In this document: positions 25,923 to 39,239 of the stretch, in pieces
Layout: every line of letters begins with the position of its first letter
Position numbering within the stretch: the first letter of the stretch is position 1
Assembly (NCBI GenBank): GCA_026413225.1
Contig: CM048557.1
Location: 45,639,371 to 45,703,370 of the forward strand
DNA length: 64,000 nt
Reading direction: 5' to 3'
Source: Otis tarda
Lineage: Eukaryota; Chordata; Aves; Otidiformes; Otididae
Program-made: the position numbers and the translations under genes
The notes under the pieces: model-generated
What the model was told of the DNA's origin: nothing
Database searches by the model: none
The model's input: the letters and a program-made list of their open reading frames with translations, nothing else

Positions 25923-27959
25923 TTGTCAAGTGCTCTAGATTTCACCAGTTTAGCCCAACTGTAACTTTTCACTTGCCTCTTGAGACTTGAACAAGGGGCC
26001 TGAGCTGCTTTCTTCATTCCCCATTCTGTTATTCAGTGGGATCTTGCAGCTGCTGCTTGAGCACATATAGCAAAGAGCACCACACTCTGGGAAAGCCTAC
26101 GCAGAGGGAAACTTAATGGAAAATATTAAGGAGAAAAAAATGTGTTTGGACTTTTAATATAAAAAGGGGAAAAAGAAAAGAAAAGGGGGAGGGGGAGATT
26201 TATTCACTGTAATAGGAACCAAATGTTGACTGGGACGGCAGCTGCACTCTCACTCTTTCCCTGTAAACTCTTGTGAGCGGCTTTTCAAAGAAGGCATTAC
26301 AGGGTGCAGGGCTAACTTACTGGTCCTGATTTAACCCTTGCCTCTCTGGAGTTAGGTAGGGAATATGAGTTTCCAGGAGAGATTAGTCACTTTAATTACA
26401 GACCCACTTATAAGTGTATTCTAGACAGATAGTGGCCCATTTACTGTTTTCATTTTTATGTGCTATTGTTGCTATCCACCCATAAAATGCAAAATCTGCT
26501 CAGATAAAGCACTAACAAAATATTTGGCTAGGAATAAATATCAGTCTTGTCCAGTTTGGTTTTCAATAGACTTGCCTACACTGATAAAGGAAAAGTAGAA
26601 GAATGTCAGCACAAGTCATGTTTTGTGTTGATCCATGCTAGGATTTTACAGTGGAACCTCTGCAGCGAGCAATACTTTTCCCACCTCTGTAAGTGGTGCA
26701 GTATTGCATCTAAGTTTCTGGTACTTTGAACTCTGTGAAGTGTATGTATTCCCCCCAGAAACTCTGCCTGGACTAGGACAAGTAATCACATCTAAGGTGG
26801 CACCTTACATTGACTTATCTTAATCAAAGCGGAGCTAGACAGTACATTTCCGAGTCCACCTGCTCTGTCTGAACTTCATTAATTAATACTTTCAAATTGG
26901 GGCAGCAGGAGGACGACACAACACAGTTCAGGCAATTCTATGTCAGATTTAAGCAGGTAATCTTCCCCAAGACTCCCTTATGAGAGCAAAATGATACCAG
27001 GTTTCTGTGTTAGACTTATTGTATGTATGTCTTGCTGTTAAAATATTTTTGCAGGCTCTGACTGTGTTTGCAGGTGTGGAAGTATGTGCAGGAAACATGA
27101 AGCCAGAACGACCTTCCACATAGTAAAGCTCACCCCTATGTTTCCACTAATTGAGGGTAGAAAGGCTATGTGATTTTGTTAGTCTGGATCACATGGAAGA
27201 GTTATGCTCAGTTGCTTTCATTGCTTCTCCAGTGACCTGATGAGCCACAATAGGATGAAGGCATTGAACTTTGCAGCCAGCTGACTGTTAGTTTTCTTCT
27301 TGATTTAGCCTTTCTACTAGTGAATTTCAAAGCTACCATGTGTAAAGAGAAGAAAAAAAAAAATACAGTGGTGTTTACCTGCCAAGTATTCCCTAGATCA
27401 GAGAGACTGACAGTATTTTGTAACTGGCATGGAGCCAAGAATGCTACTAGGGCCCCAACAAAAAAATCGGCTCCACTGAAGGGTAAATATTTCATTTCAT
27501 TTGCTAAGACTGGCAAGTTTAGTGCTCCTGGAAATAAGAGGTTGATAATGCCAGCTAAATCTGGGAATAGCTGAGGTAGATTAGACCTTGCCTGCAGAGG
27601 TTTTCCAGTGCTCCATAATCTCACCCTGCCCTTCCCCTGCTAGACTGTCACAATGCTCTTTTGATGCACCTCATTTCTAACCTGCTGCAGTCATGACCTT
27701 GCCTGTATATGGAGATCCAGGACCTAAAATGCATTTAATTCCTGATCTGCAGCAGAACTGAGTAGGTACTACATTGCCTGTGTTGTAAGAAAACCTTTTT
27801 GCTCCAAAACCCAGGTTTCTCAATGCAGGGAAATAGCAGGAATAATTTTCAGAAGCCAGGGAGCAGGTAGTAAATTACGCAGCAGCATGTACCAGAAAAG
27901 AAGGAAGCCCATGAACTGTGATAGTACTTGTAGAATAAAGTGAAGGAGCAAGAAGGCAG

Positions 27960-28140
27960 TGGGCTCTATAGCTGTTGTGTGTGCACATCTGGAATAATGT
28001 GCTTAGTTTTAAGTACCTGCCTAGTCCCAAATACTGATAAAGTGGAAAAAGTTCAGCGAAAATCAATGTACAATGAAAGGCCAGAAGGGAATGAGTTGAG
28101 GAAAACGATGAAGGAACTTAAAAGTGCCAAGGCTGGCTAA
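27960..28140 (+). repeat. Ancient CR1-like LINE relic
   Basis: The plus strand has GCACATCTGGAATAATGTG, then AGTGGAAAAAGTTCAGCGAA and a GGCCAGAAGGGAATGAGTTG stretch. These parallel the CR1 ORF2 end (an RPHLEYC region followed by an ERVQRR-type region), but heavily diverged. Boundaries are approximate. Confidence 0.5.
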
Positions 28141-28968
28141 GTTTGAAGGAGGCATAGCTTATTTCAGACCTAAAATAAGAGGAAGATCATGCAGTAGAAC
28201 AGAAAAAAATAGAAGTTGAATTGGGAATCTCAGGGGAAATTCTTGACACTGAATGTGTTCCTGCCTGTGGAGTTGTGCAGCTGAGAGTGTGACACATGGG
28301 CTCCTCCAGCCACTGAAACATGTGCTAGTCCTGCACCACAAGGAGATGAGTTAGATGCTTTTGCTCACATCTTTGTTTTTGAATAAAAGTCTTGTAACAA
28401 CATCAACTTTCTCAGTTGAAAGAGAGAACTGTGAGAATAGCAGAGGGGGACTCCTGACATTTGCTAGTAATTATGCACATTAAAATGTCCTGGGATGCTT
28501 GAATTGTGCCTCTGGTAGCTGTTACAGTTAACCTGTGAATGGATTTGGAAATTGTAGTTAAATCCACAGAACTTTTAATGTTCTTTGCCTAAACCAACTC
28601 AGTCCCAAGACTTTTCACATAGACCTTGTACACCTGTTATCTCATGGCTCAAAGATACTCATGGTAAGAGCCTCTTATGTAGCTAAAAGTAGCTTGAGCT
28701 GCTGGGAAAGTGGAGAGCTGAAGAGCTAATGCTGAAACTATTACTAGATGCCTGCATCTGTGCCTCATCACTAAGAAGAGAAAGTTTGATCGATGGTTTG
28801 GGGCAGAAACTCTCCTACATCTCTGCAACACCTTCACCATGGGAGATTGTATTTGCAGCTTTGAACTGGACTTGAACCCAAAACGCAGTTCTGCACATTT
28901 ATTGTGTCAATACGGCCTTGACAGGTTGCCGATTAACTTTGAAAGCTTTTCCTTGGCTTCTCTTGCAG

Positions 28969-29064
28969 ACCTCAAAAGCAGATGGCAGGCCAGGTGATGG
29001 CATCTTCATTTTATACAGGCCAGCTGCTTCCTGCCCCTCCTCTGTCTCCAGATACCTGTGCCTG
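28969..29064 (+). CDS. TTLL5: TTLL5 coding exon, 96 nt, phase 2-2
   Basis: The exon follows the acceptor CTTCTCTTGCAG and precedes the donor GTGAGTTC. The first base completes an Arg codon left by the exon ending at 6966, and the last two bases (TG) are completed to Trp by the first base of the exon at 35565. The frame in between is open and includes KQMAGQVMASSFYTGQ and LLPAPPLSPDT. Exact phase agreement on both sides, together with good splice sites, is the main support. The peptide is Pro/Ser-rich and looks disordered. The upstream intron is 22 kb, so another phase 2-2 exon could have been missed in it. Confidence 0.7.
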
Positions 29065-32000
29065 GTGAGTTCTGGAGACCTCCCAGAGACTCAGATGATC
29101 TCCAAAGTACCAGGCAGAGCTCTTTTAGGAGTATTAAAAATGCTTTGTTTGCCCCTGGTTTTTTGGAAAGCTGCCTTTCTTTACCTTTGTAACATAGCTG
29201 CTGCTGCTGCATGTTTTAGGGGCTTGCATGTTCCAGCAGTCAGAGCTACAGACCATGCTAAAATGCAGACTCTTGCTGACTAAACTGGACCAAAGTCACT
29301 CCTTCGTAGACACTCCTGATAACAGCAGAGGCCAGGAGCAAACTATTCTCAAAGACTTGTTGCTCTGTTTTTCAATTTTTAATTTATTGCTTTTGAAGCT
29401 GAGGGAAGGGATAGAGGGAGGAAAGACAAAGGCCTTGAGGCAAGCGGCGCTGTGAGAGGCCCGACAGTCCTGCATCCCAGCCAGGCCCCCAGCGTCCTGG
29501 GCTTTGTCCCACTATGTTTATCATTGCTCCATAGCCAGCCCCAATCTAGGGCCTATTGTTAGGGATGGAAGAAGCATGTAGTGTGCCAAAGAAAATGTTC
29601 TGTGCTTTTCTGAGTGCCTGAACATAAGTCAGCAGGATGCTGGGAGCTGCCACACTAGACAGAATCATTAGTTACTATGCCAACTGCTTTCTAGCAGCTG
29701 GTGCCCACCAAGGCTTTGTACTGAAAGCTTCCTGGACTTGTCATACCACCTGCATGCCCTGTGGGAAAGAAACTGCTGCCCAAGATTGTCTTGCATTCCA
29801 TGGCAAGGTGGGAGCACTGACTTAAAAATGCACTGGGTTCCCTTATTGCCAACAATGGCCCTTGTTCATTCTTAGCTCCAGCCTTTGCAGGAAAGGATGC
29901 AAAATACTTTGTCAGCTTGTTTCCTCATTTAAAAGCAGGATAATTCTCTTCTCAGTTTGCTAGACCTCCAGCTATACTAACTCCTGCTGTGATCCTATCA
30001 GTTCTCACAGACTAAGCAGGGTTAAACATAGAGGAATATTCTTCAAGAATGCTGAAGCTTCCTTTTCGCAAGTAATCTGAGCCTGGTTTGCATTGCCTTT
30101 CAGTGGGATGTAGGCACTTTTCAAATGTTTCAAAAGTGCCTGCTTAGTGAGTGGGGAACACCAGTATCCGTGAATTGGTATTGTTGCCTGCCACACAGGA
30201 GTTGTTACCGAAGAAGTGCCCAGCTGTGCCATTGGAAGAAGGCTTCAGTGTAAATATAAATTAAAGCTCTATGAGTAATATTTGTGATCCTTAAAAATCC
30301 TTGTGTTTTTTTTGGGAACATTGGAAGCTTTAAAGCCAATTTATATGCAAATAATGGATTAAGAAATTAAATTCTGAATCACTTTTACTCCTGCATTGCC
30401 CTCCTTTCCCTGGATTATTTCCTTGTAGTTTCACTTTAGTGAAGATTTTTCTTTGCCCTATCCTCTGCTGTTGTCTTTATTGCCCAGTATTACTCATCCC
30501 AGCAGTGGTTGTGTTGTAGTAGACCCTGCTTTGTCAGATGTCTGAATGAGTTACTTAGGAATGGTGGATGCTATGAGAAGCATGAGCTATCATTAGTAGT
30601 TACCAGTGTCATTCTTTTAGTACGGACTTGCTGTGTGTCAGACGGTTCTTCATAACTATGAGATTCTCGGTGAGTGGTGTTCTGTGGTCTGGTCTTGTCT
30701 ACAGCTTCAGTCCTTGGTACTCCCTTCAAATCTCTTTGAAGTGGAAATAGAAGGCAGCTCTCTCCTTTCTTGTAACTGCTAATAACCACATCCCTTCTGT
30801 GCGGAGGCTGGATTTCATTGAGACTTATTTTCTATAGTCAATGAACAAATGTATTACTATTTTATTAATATTTTAGCACACTAGCATTAGTTTCTAGTAC
30901 AGGTGTAGGTAGTTGATTGCATAAGGGTCGCTTACATTGGAGAGGAGCTAATGAATTGGAAAAGAGAACTAGAGCAGAAAGGGAATCTGGAACCAGAAAA
31001 CCTGGAGATGAAGTGCATGGTGTTCAAGCACTTTTAGGCTGAATTGCAATCATAATAGCATGGAGATCTGTTGAAACTGGTCTCAGAAGCAAACCAGTAT
31101 CTTTTGTGATGCAAAAAGCTTCAGCAGAGAGGTCTTATGCTGTCAGTGAAGAGGAAGAGGGAATTCTGGCCCAGGCTTTATGAAAACTGCAGTTGAAAGA
31201 AAGGAACACAGTGGGTTTCTTGCCAAAAATACTGAGTAGCCCTAAAGACCTGCTGGAAGGACAGAATCTTGCTTACAAAAGATGGGCCGTAATGCCAAGG
31301 CTGAGATATCCTGTACATAGTGAAGGCCTGAATCCTGGCCAGGTCTCTAAACTAAGCAACTCATAAATAATCCTGAGCAAGCTGTGAGAAGATTGCTCAC
31401 CACCAGCCTGGCTGACAGAATGACACCCAGCCTCTTTTGGTGGCACAGGCAGGAATTTCTATTCCCCATTTGTGTGTGTATGCATCTATGCCTGTATCTG
31501 TTGTCTGTATGTGTGAGCAAATGAATATTCAGTCAATTGTTAGTGTTAATAAGCAATAATCCTGAATTGAAAACAAGCAGGTCTGTCTGCAAGTACTGAC
31601 TCTACGATGCTCATTTCCATTGGTGGTGTGGGGGCTTTTCTGGTTATTTTTGGCTTTGCCTAAAACAGTGTGAGTTGTTGAAAAAGCTTTTCTTTCAGTT
31701 TGGGGTATGTATATAGTCTTTCCATCATATGAACTCTATAGTATCTATTCAGGTGTGAGGTCCTCTACAGCTTTTTTCTCGCCTTCATTACTGAGCCTGT
31801 TGTAGAATTCCTTAAGCAGAAGAGCCAACTTCAGGAAGGGTGCAAAAGTGCTGTCATGCTTTGATAAATCATCTGACAGGTAGAGACTGAGAATAGGAGC
31901 TGCACCATGATGCATTCCTGTGAGCATGGCCGATAGACTGAGAGTTGGAGCACGTCTCTGGCAGCAGCATATTGAGTCTCAGTTCCTAAGCCTCATTCTC

Positions 32001-35000
32001 CTGTACCAGGGCAAGCTTTGCCTTAGATACAATGTCAGCAACTTGATAACATGTTATATGGGGACTTTCCTAAATTGCAGATGAAACATCTCTCTACAAA
32101 AGTGATCCTAAGACTTGCAAATATGGAGGCTTTCTGTTGTCAAATATTTCATGCTTATATTATAAAAGGTTGACGTTATGTATAGTGAATTTATATTTAT
32201 TTCCAGTTATAAAGAACCAAAACCTATGGAAGCTAACAGAAGCATATTTAATCCAGAACGATTCTGCAGGATTCTTAATTTTTGAACTCCTGTAAATTTT
32301 TGACATCCTTAGCTTCCCGTAGTAAGAAGGCATCTACAGTTTAATTATGTATTATGAGAAAAACTACCTCCTTTTGTTTGTTTTAACCTTCCCACCTGGT
32401 GATTTCATTTGGTTTTTCCTGTGTCTTGTTTCATGAGAGGTGAGTAATTGTTCCCTTTTCTCCCCAAAGCTCATAATTTTATAGATATTTTTCATATTTC
32501 CTTTCAGTTGTCCTTTTTCCAAGCTGAAGAGTCCTTATTTATTTAGTCATTCCTCAATATATAAGCTGTTCCATACCTTTGATCATGGCTACAGCATTTC
32601 TTTGTATTTTTTCAAGTCCTACTGTATGCTTTTTGAGAAGGGAGGAAGGACAGGGGTTAGAACTATCCTCAGTATGCAAGAGATGGATGTGATTTTGGTT
32701 TATATAGTAGCACAGTAGTGTTCTTGGTTTTGTTCCCTCTGCCTTTCCTAATATTTCCTAATACTGAGTTTGTTTTTTGAGAGTATTTTAGTGAGGTTTT
32801 CATACAAAAATCTATTACAGCTATAGTTAAAAGGTCTCCTTCCTGAATAGAAATAACTAGTTCAAAGTCCATAACTGCATAAAACTAGGATTGTGTTGCC
32901 CTGGGTACATGACTCTGTAGTTATTAAATTGAATGTCATCTAGCAATCAATGATCAGCCAGTAATGAGATTTTTTTTCCTACTTCTCAGTAACTTTCAGT
33001 TTTTCAGCAGCAAGCTTTTTTTTTATTTCACTCTTTTTTTTTTTTTTTTTCCCCAGATCACTTATACATGTTTTGAACAGCAGAGATTATAGCACTTGTG
33101 GGACCTCAGTGAGAATCTCATTCCATTGTAGAAAGTGTCCATTTATTCTAGCTCTTATTTAATGTATTTAAACTAGTTATGGAATCCGTGAGAGGTAACC
33201 CCTTTATCCTCCATTGGCTTACTTTATTTAGGAGCATTTTGAATGAACTTACCAAATTTTCTCAATGGAGAAATTACTGGTGTGAAAAAGTTACTCTAGG
33301 CAAATGGACAAATACAATTATTGTAACCCCTGGCTATCTCCCGAAGGATGCATAGCAGTCCCAGCACGGTCCTTTGTGCTTTCCAGCTGTCAGCATGACC
33401 TGAACTTTACTGGGGGGATAACAGAGACTCCAGCTGCTTCACACAAGAGAAATCCACTGAACTTCAAAATCAGAATTGATGGTGGAGTCTGTATCTGTGC
33501 TGTGGAAGGAGCAGATACTACCCTTGGGATGGGAGTTGAGTCCAGGTGATAGCAACTTGCTGATAACCCATGTGGTGAACTGGTGGCATTGGAGAGGAGG
33601 CAGCTGGGGATAATTTCAAAGATTCCTTGTGCCTTTTTGTGTCTTCCTTTCGAGTTATGCTTTTTGTGGAATCCTGTGCCCAGTAGAGGATGGTGCTAGG
33701 AGGCTGGCAGCACATGCACATCCATGGATCCAGAGCTGCAGGTAGAACCACAGTAGTAGAGGATCATGACCCCATTACTGGGGCAGGAGGGGAAAGGCAG
33801 GTTCAGAAGAAGGAGGCAGCTCTCTCAGGGTTAACCACAAAGACAGATTCAAACCTATACAACTTGGATTTCAAGACCTGAGTACTGTCAGCAACATTAC
33901 AGTAATCATTTTTCCAAGCACTGGTGAAAGGAAAAGAACTAAAAGACTGATAATCTTGTAGCAAAAGAGAGCAGGGAGGGAGAGTCGTCTATCCAGTGTT
34001 GCACTGGGACAATGGAAGCAAAGGACTGAGTAAGCATGGGTGAGATCCCTTGAACAGAGAAGTCCAGAGAAAGCTACTTACAGCCAATGGCTCATAAAAG
34101 CAGAAGCGGTAGTGGTGCTCCAAGCAGGAGGAGGCCCAGAGGATGCAGAATGGAGATGCTGGCAGCTGAACTCCTTTTCCACTGGGTTGTCTTATTCCTC
34201 TGTTGCTGAGGAGCTGAGTATGGAGAGTGACTCTTCAGCATTTAGAGTCCTTGTCCTCAATTTGCTTTGAAAGGGATGCATTAGGTTATTTTTGAGGTAG
34301 AGTACATAGGGCCGGCAGTTGCTTCTGGTCTTGTTTGAAATATTGTTCTGAATATTTTAAAAGTTTGCTGTTCAAAGAATCTAGGTTGTAAGTTTTGGTA
34401 GGACCCTGAAGCAAGGAGACTGCAGTTAACTCCCTTGCCAAAGCCATGACCTACACTCTAGATCATGACATGAAGTGTAAAAGACACCAAGTATTTTTTA
34501 TATCTCAGTTACTTATGACATGCATAGGAAATACAAGGGAAGTCTGCCCTGGAAATCCAAAGGAAATATTTGGAAAGAGTGGCTGAGAGAAACATGACAG
34601 AGATCAGCAGAAACTTGGGAAGCTCAGGCATCGAGGCTTGAAGGTTTTATTAGCCAGAGTGTCAGGATTCAGTCGGTCAAATGGCATCCTGTCTTATGAA
34701 CACAGGATGTGTGAGTTGCTGGGCCATTGTAGCCTCTTCAGGACACCTTGTGGTCCTGTCAGTCTGCCACCTGCTCTCTGCAAAGCCCCTCGGCCTTGTG
34801 CAGAAGTGTGTTGGTGCTGCCTTCTTGCCGAGGCTTACAAGCTTCAAAGCAAGCCAGTCAGCTCCTGTTGATATTTATCATGTTGCAGGACACAGCTGAG
34901 CTCCCATCATATAAGCCTGGGTTGTAGGAGCTCCTGCCACTTTGCAGGAGGCCTTTTATCCTCTGGGAAAGGGTTGCATTACGCTGATGATGAAAGAAAT

Positions 35001-35564
35001 GAGCCTATCTTCAGCCCCCCTCAGGTCTTTTGGATTATAACTGTACGGAGTCAATACGTGCCCTAATTGCAGCCTCACCCTACCAGTCCTTTATCATCTC
35101 TGTGGATATTGTACTGCACGTCTTTCTTCTGTTCCACTCTCACTGCAGTGTGTGTGCTTGGTGCAAACTTTGTGTTAGTGTATTAACAAAATCTCTACAA
35201 ATCCAAATAAATAAATATATCATCTTTGTATCTTTGGCTCTTTTCCTGCTGCACCTCTGTCTCTCTTCAATGCTAGTCAGCCACAGACATGCTCCAGTTT
35301 GTAGTTTTTCTTCTCTTTTCCTTTGTTCTCTTCAAGCATGGTGTTATGGCTAGTGGTATAGTCCCAGCCTGGAATTCAAGAAACTCCTCAGCAGGACGAC
35401 AGTTGGCACGTGCCACCTCTAGCAGGTGTTGTGCTTGCTAGAGCCACTTAATACAAGTTCATAGCTGGCTAAGTATTAAAGGATCTTTAGGAAGCAGCAG
35501 TGCCTTGTAAGCGGGAGTCTTTATATGCAGCATGGTGAAAGCATGATGGCTCTTCTTTTCTCAG
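29065..35564 (+). other. TTLL5: TTLL5 intron, 6.5 kb
   Basis: This intron lies between exons of matching phase (2). About 1 kb of it is the ancient CR1/L3-like relic at 32345-33300. In 29065-32340 and 33300-35564 I see no further exon or recognised repeat. Confidence 0.7.
32345..33300 (-). repeat. Long ancient CR1/L3-like LINE relic
   Basis: Read on the plus strand it follows the reverse complement of an old amniote CR1/L3-like LINE over about 950 bp and in the right order. Landmarks are TTTTCCAAGCTGAAGAGTCC-type sequence near 32515, CCTAATATTTCCTAATACTG near 32750, and CCCCAGATCACTTATACATG with TTTTGAACAGCAG near 33055. Near 33170-33230 comes a stretch parallel to 'GTTATGGAATCCGTGAGAGG'. 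It is broken by indels and T-rich expansions and has no coding potential left. Confidence 0.75.
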
Positions 35565-35742
35565 GGCTCCAGAGAATCATTGTTTTGCCTGGGAAGGAGA
35601 GATGGAGAACAGTGTCTACAACAAGGTGACACAGAGTCCGCTGGCACATCCCAACTATCAGCTTCATTTTGCTGTGCAGCAACTTCAGCAGCAGAAACTT
35701 CAGTCACAACAGCTGTTGGAGCAAAGCCAAGCCCGGCACCAG
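35565..35742 (+). CDS. TTLL5: TTLL5 coding exon with conserved Gln-rich block
   Basis: This 178-nt exon follows TTCTTTTCTCAG and ends before GTAACTAAG. It contributes one base to a split Trp codon and then 59 codons, ending in phase 0. It encodes a Gln-rich, probably helical segment whose end, [18 protein letters not shown], closely resembles the vertebrate TTLL5 tail as I remember it (a QQKLQS-x-QLL-x-QS-x-ARHQ pattern). An in-frame ATG at 35602 is internal and need not be a start, because the frame continues upstream to the acceptor. The following exon continues with ALFANYSQ, which parallels AIF after ARHQ in mammals. This is the best single anchor for the gene's identity. Confidence 0.88.
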
Positions 35743-36697
35743 GTAACTAAGAAAAAATCCTGCCTGGGATGTAGCAGTGGTGACTGAGTCTTAGATGTGC
35801 AGAACCAACCCAGAGCCAGTACATGTGGCACAGCTTTTGTGAAGGAAATAGCTCTTCAAGTGGGTTGCAACAAAACTAGTGACTAGTGACTGCAGTGACT
35901 TTGATAGCATGTTGATGCTGTATTTCCCAATGGCTTCTTCCCCTATATTGGCATCCTCCTCCATTTGGCTACTGGCATGCTGCTGCTTGCTCTTCTGCAC
36001 CAGTTCAGAGCATCTCCTTCTAATGCCTCAGGCAGGCTTAGAACTGTCTGCAGTCTCCGCAGTTCTTTGTCACTTAATCTTGTCACTGATGATACGTTCC
36101 TACTTTGGCTTGACTTCTTCTTGGGTAGTGCTTCAAGCTGGGTCACTGTTCTAATTTAGTGTTTCTAAACATAGGGTCTTGAAATTTTGTTACCAAGTGT
36201 GTCCTCTGTGGCAAACAGACCCCGTCAAGGCTTCATCTTGACTAAATACTCCTCCTCCTGGATGTCTTCTCATATGATGCAGTTAATGAAAGAGCAGTAT
36301 GTTAAGAAGACTCAAAAATTATTTAGGAGAATCTTAATTCTTTTGAAGAAATGTGTTGATTTCTTTTAAGTGCCTTCAGTGTGCAGGAGGCATGACCGCT
36401 GACCCTGATGCCAGATGCAAATTTTCTTTGCAATCCTGAAAATCTTCTCCAGGCCTTCTAGTTACTTCGTTATTACTACATTTAAGATCTCCTTTCACTG
36501 CTTTGCATGGAACTTTCTGACAGATACATGACTCCTTTTTACAATTGCAAAGAGAAAAGATGGACTAAGTGTCCGAGAGCTAGACAAAATATGAAAAAGG
36601 GGTTGTGTTATTGATGTTCTGGATGTCATCTAGATGCCAAGGGTGGACCAATGTGTCTGGAACAGCATTTCCATCCTGTTTGGGGAATCTTCCAAGG

Positions 36698-37285
36698 TGT
36701 GCTGTTTTTTTTCTGGAATAGAGTTTTTTTCATAGTAGCTAGTATGGGGCTATGTTTTGGATTTGTGCTGGAAAGAGTGTTGCTAATACAGGGATATTTT
36801 AGTTACTGCTGAGCAGTGCTTGCACAGAGTCAAGGCCTTTTCTGCCTCTCACACCACGCCACCAGCGAGTAGGCTGGGAGTGCACAAGAAGCTGGGAGGC
36901 GACATAGCCAGGACAGCTGACTCCAACTGACCAAAGGGATATCCCACACCATATGACACCATGTTAAGCATATAAAGCTGAGGGAAGAAGGAGGAGGGAG
37001 ATGTTCAGAGTTATGATGTTTCTCTTCCCAAGTAATGGTTATGTGTGATGGAGCCCTACTTTCCTGGAGATGGCTGAACACCTGCCTGCCAATGGGAAGA
37101 AGCAAATGAATTCCTTGTTTTGCTTTGTTTGCATGCACAACTTTTTCTTTACTTATTAAACTGTCTTTATCTCAACCAACAAGTTTTCTCATGTTTACCC
37201 TTACAATTCTCTCCCCCATCCCACTGAGGGGAGTGAGCAAACGGCTGTGTGGTGCTTAATTGCCAGCTGGGGTTAAACCACAACA
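36698..37285 (+). mobile_element. Solo LTR (avian ERVL-like) with perfect 5-bp target duplication
   Basis: A 588-bp block begins TGTGCTG and ends AACCACAACA. It is flanked on both sides by CAAGG (36693-36697 and 37286-37290). It shares CTGTCTTTATCTCAACC and ACAAGTTTTC-type sequence with the LTR at 10487, and has a GGAATAGAGTT start region like the common bird LTR. A TATAAAG box at 36971-36977 sets plus orientation, the same as TTLL5. No internal viral sequence remains. Confidence 0.9.
36971..36977 (+). promoter_or_regulatory. TATA box inside the solo LTR
   Basis: TATAAAG occurs in the middle of the 36698-37285 LTR, where a U3 promoter would place it. Whether it is active is unknown. Confidence 0.4.
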
Positions 37286-39239
37286 CAAGGTTACAATGAG
37301 TTCATTGATGCACTCCTTACTTTCCTTTGTTGTTATGGAGAGAGAGGCGAGTTCTTTCTTCTGAGTGATGTCCAAAAGGCTTACCTGCTAAAGGGAAGGA
37401 AGTCTTTGGGTCAACAGACCTTCAGTTAAAAGAGATTGGTCTCCGTTAAGAAGGAGCTATTTGTTAGGCAATCTGGCCAGACTGAACTCCAAAAAACCCA
37501 TGAACAGAGCTAATGTGGAGGTCTAAACACCCACTCTCCCTCCTGTGAAGCAGATGAGTCACTAGTCAGAGTCCTTGAGTACAGGTTATAGGCAAATTGC
37601 CCTCATCTTTTTCTCGGAGCATCTTGAAGGAGAGGCCCTTCTGCCTTTGCTCCTTGCACTCCTCCTTTCAAGGTCCTCGCTTAGCCATGCAGTTTCCATC
37701 CTCAAATTCCCTCACCTACAGTCTTCTTTCTCCCCCTCCGAGCAGGAGGTCTTCCTTTCATCTCCATCCAAGGGGCTCTGAGTGGGCAGTTGTGGCTGCT
37801 CCTGAGCTCAGGAAAGGGCCGTAAGCTGGCTTGTGCCTGTGAGGAGGCTGGAGCTGGCCGTGGGGCCTGGCTGAGCCCTCTTCTAATTGCTGACATTGAG
37901 CTGATGTTATTCTTGGCCTGGGGCAGAGCCATTACTCAGGAGTTTCTGTTAAAGTGATTCTTTGTTAAACCTCTTTTCACCCCCACAAGGTCCCCCTCCT
38001 TTCTCTCCCTCCCTACTCCTTCTGAGCCAAGTAGTTTGGAGTTGCAGTATTGAGGCCATTGCCATGCCGCAGGGCTCAGGCTGCACTGAAGTTGCCATTA
38101 ATGAAGAAAGGTATTTGCTGAACATGGGGGCTTTCAGACTTTTTGTAGAGAAAACCACATCTTAATAAAATTATTGTCTCTTGGACACTTTCTCTCCCAC
38201 TAGACATTGTATGGAAGCAGCGAGGCCTCCCCTTCCAGCCACAGTTGTACCGATCCTCCGTTGCCCCTCTCAGTCACTGCAATACCCTCATCTTCATCTG
38301 TCTATCCCCTGCTCCCTCTCTGGTTTCTGCCACTGACCCCTTCCTTCTGCTCGTTAGCTTCTCAGACTTCAGTCGTTTGACTTGGCCTTTCCAAGAACTG
38401 CCTTCTTTTTTTCTGTTGCTTACACGCTCCCTGCCTTACTTTGCCTTCCCACTCCCACCGCTTTGACTTCAATCCCATCTTTCCCTGCTGGCCATTGTTT
38501 GTCCTCTCTTTTTCCTCACAGTTGATGTAGGTTATCCTAGCCTGCATGGTTTTACTGCATTTCCTAGTCAGTGTCACCCAAGCCACCTATTTCCCATTTC
38601 CTGCTCTTTCCCTTCTTTTCCTTCCCACATATTGAGATCTACTCCATCCTTGGTTGTCTTGTCTGCTACATTCAAGTTCCTCAGCCTCCTCTCAATGGAA
38701 GAAATACATCCATAAAAACAAAAGGCCTATCACTTGAAAGAGTGTCACAACCTCTCTGCTTTGGGGAATGCATGCAGGATATCTCCAAGCCTGTTTCATC
38801 TGATTGTTCAAGTTCTTGTTACGGTTGAAAGGCAGGCTAGCTGTTTGTCAGTAGCTGAAGAGCATTTATTAATACATCTCAAGGCACACCCTGAGTATGG
38901 CGTGACCATGCAACATGACTAGATATCTTTCCTTCTCTCTGTGACAAATGGACTAGTCATGTGTTTATGGATAGCATGTGAACAAGTAACAGGAGCACCA
39001 TGATTAATAACAGAGGCAAATGTTTCTGCCTGTACATTAACCAGTTCAATATGTTGGAGATGAGATTGATGCATGGGAAAGCATGGAAGTTCCTAGTCAA
39101 GCCTTTGTGTAATAGGAATACCCCCATCTGCCATGCAGTGGATGTATCTTATGAAGGCTTATTGCGTACTGCTTTGTGGCAGCACCCACTCTTGGTTGAA
39201 CTCTTCCCAGAGACTAAGGAATGATGATTTCTCCTCCAG

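Larger units (their letters stand above)
6967..28968 (+). other. TTLL5: TTLL5 intron, 22.0 kb
   Basis: This intron lies between phase-2 exons. It holds the tandem repeat at 9446, the CR1/LTR nest at 9623-11720, an ancient relic at 13.69-14.0 kb, the CR1 at 21245-23755, a poly-T tract near 24268, and a relic near 27.96-28.14 kb. Elsewhere (6967-9440, 11720-13690, 14000-21240, 23755-27960) I saw only unique-looking AT-rich sequence with chance frames. An extra phase 2-2 exon could be hidden here. Confidence 0.65.
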
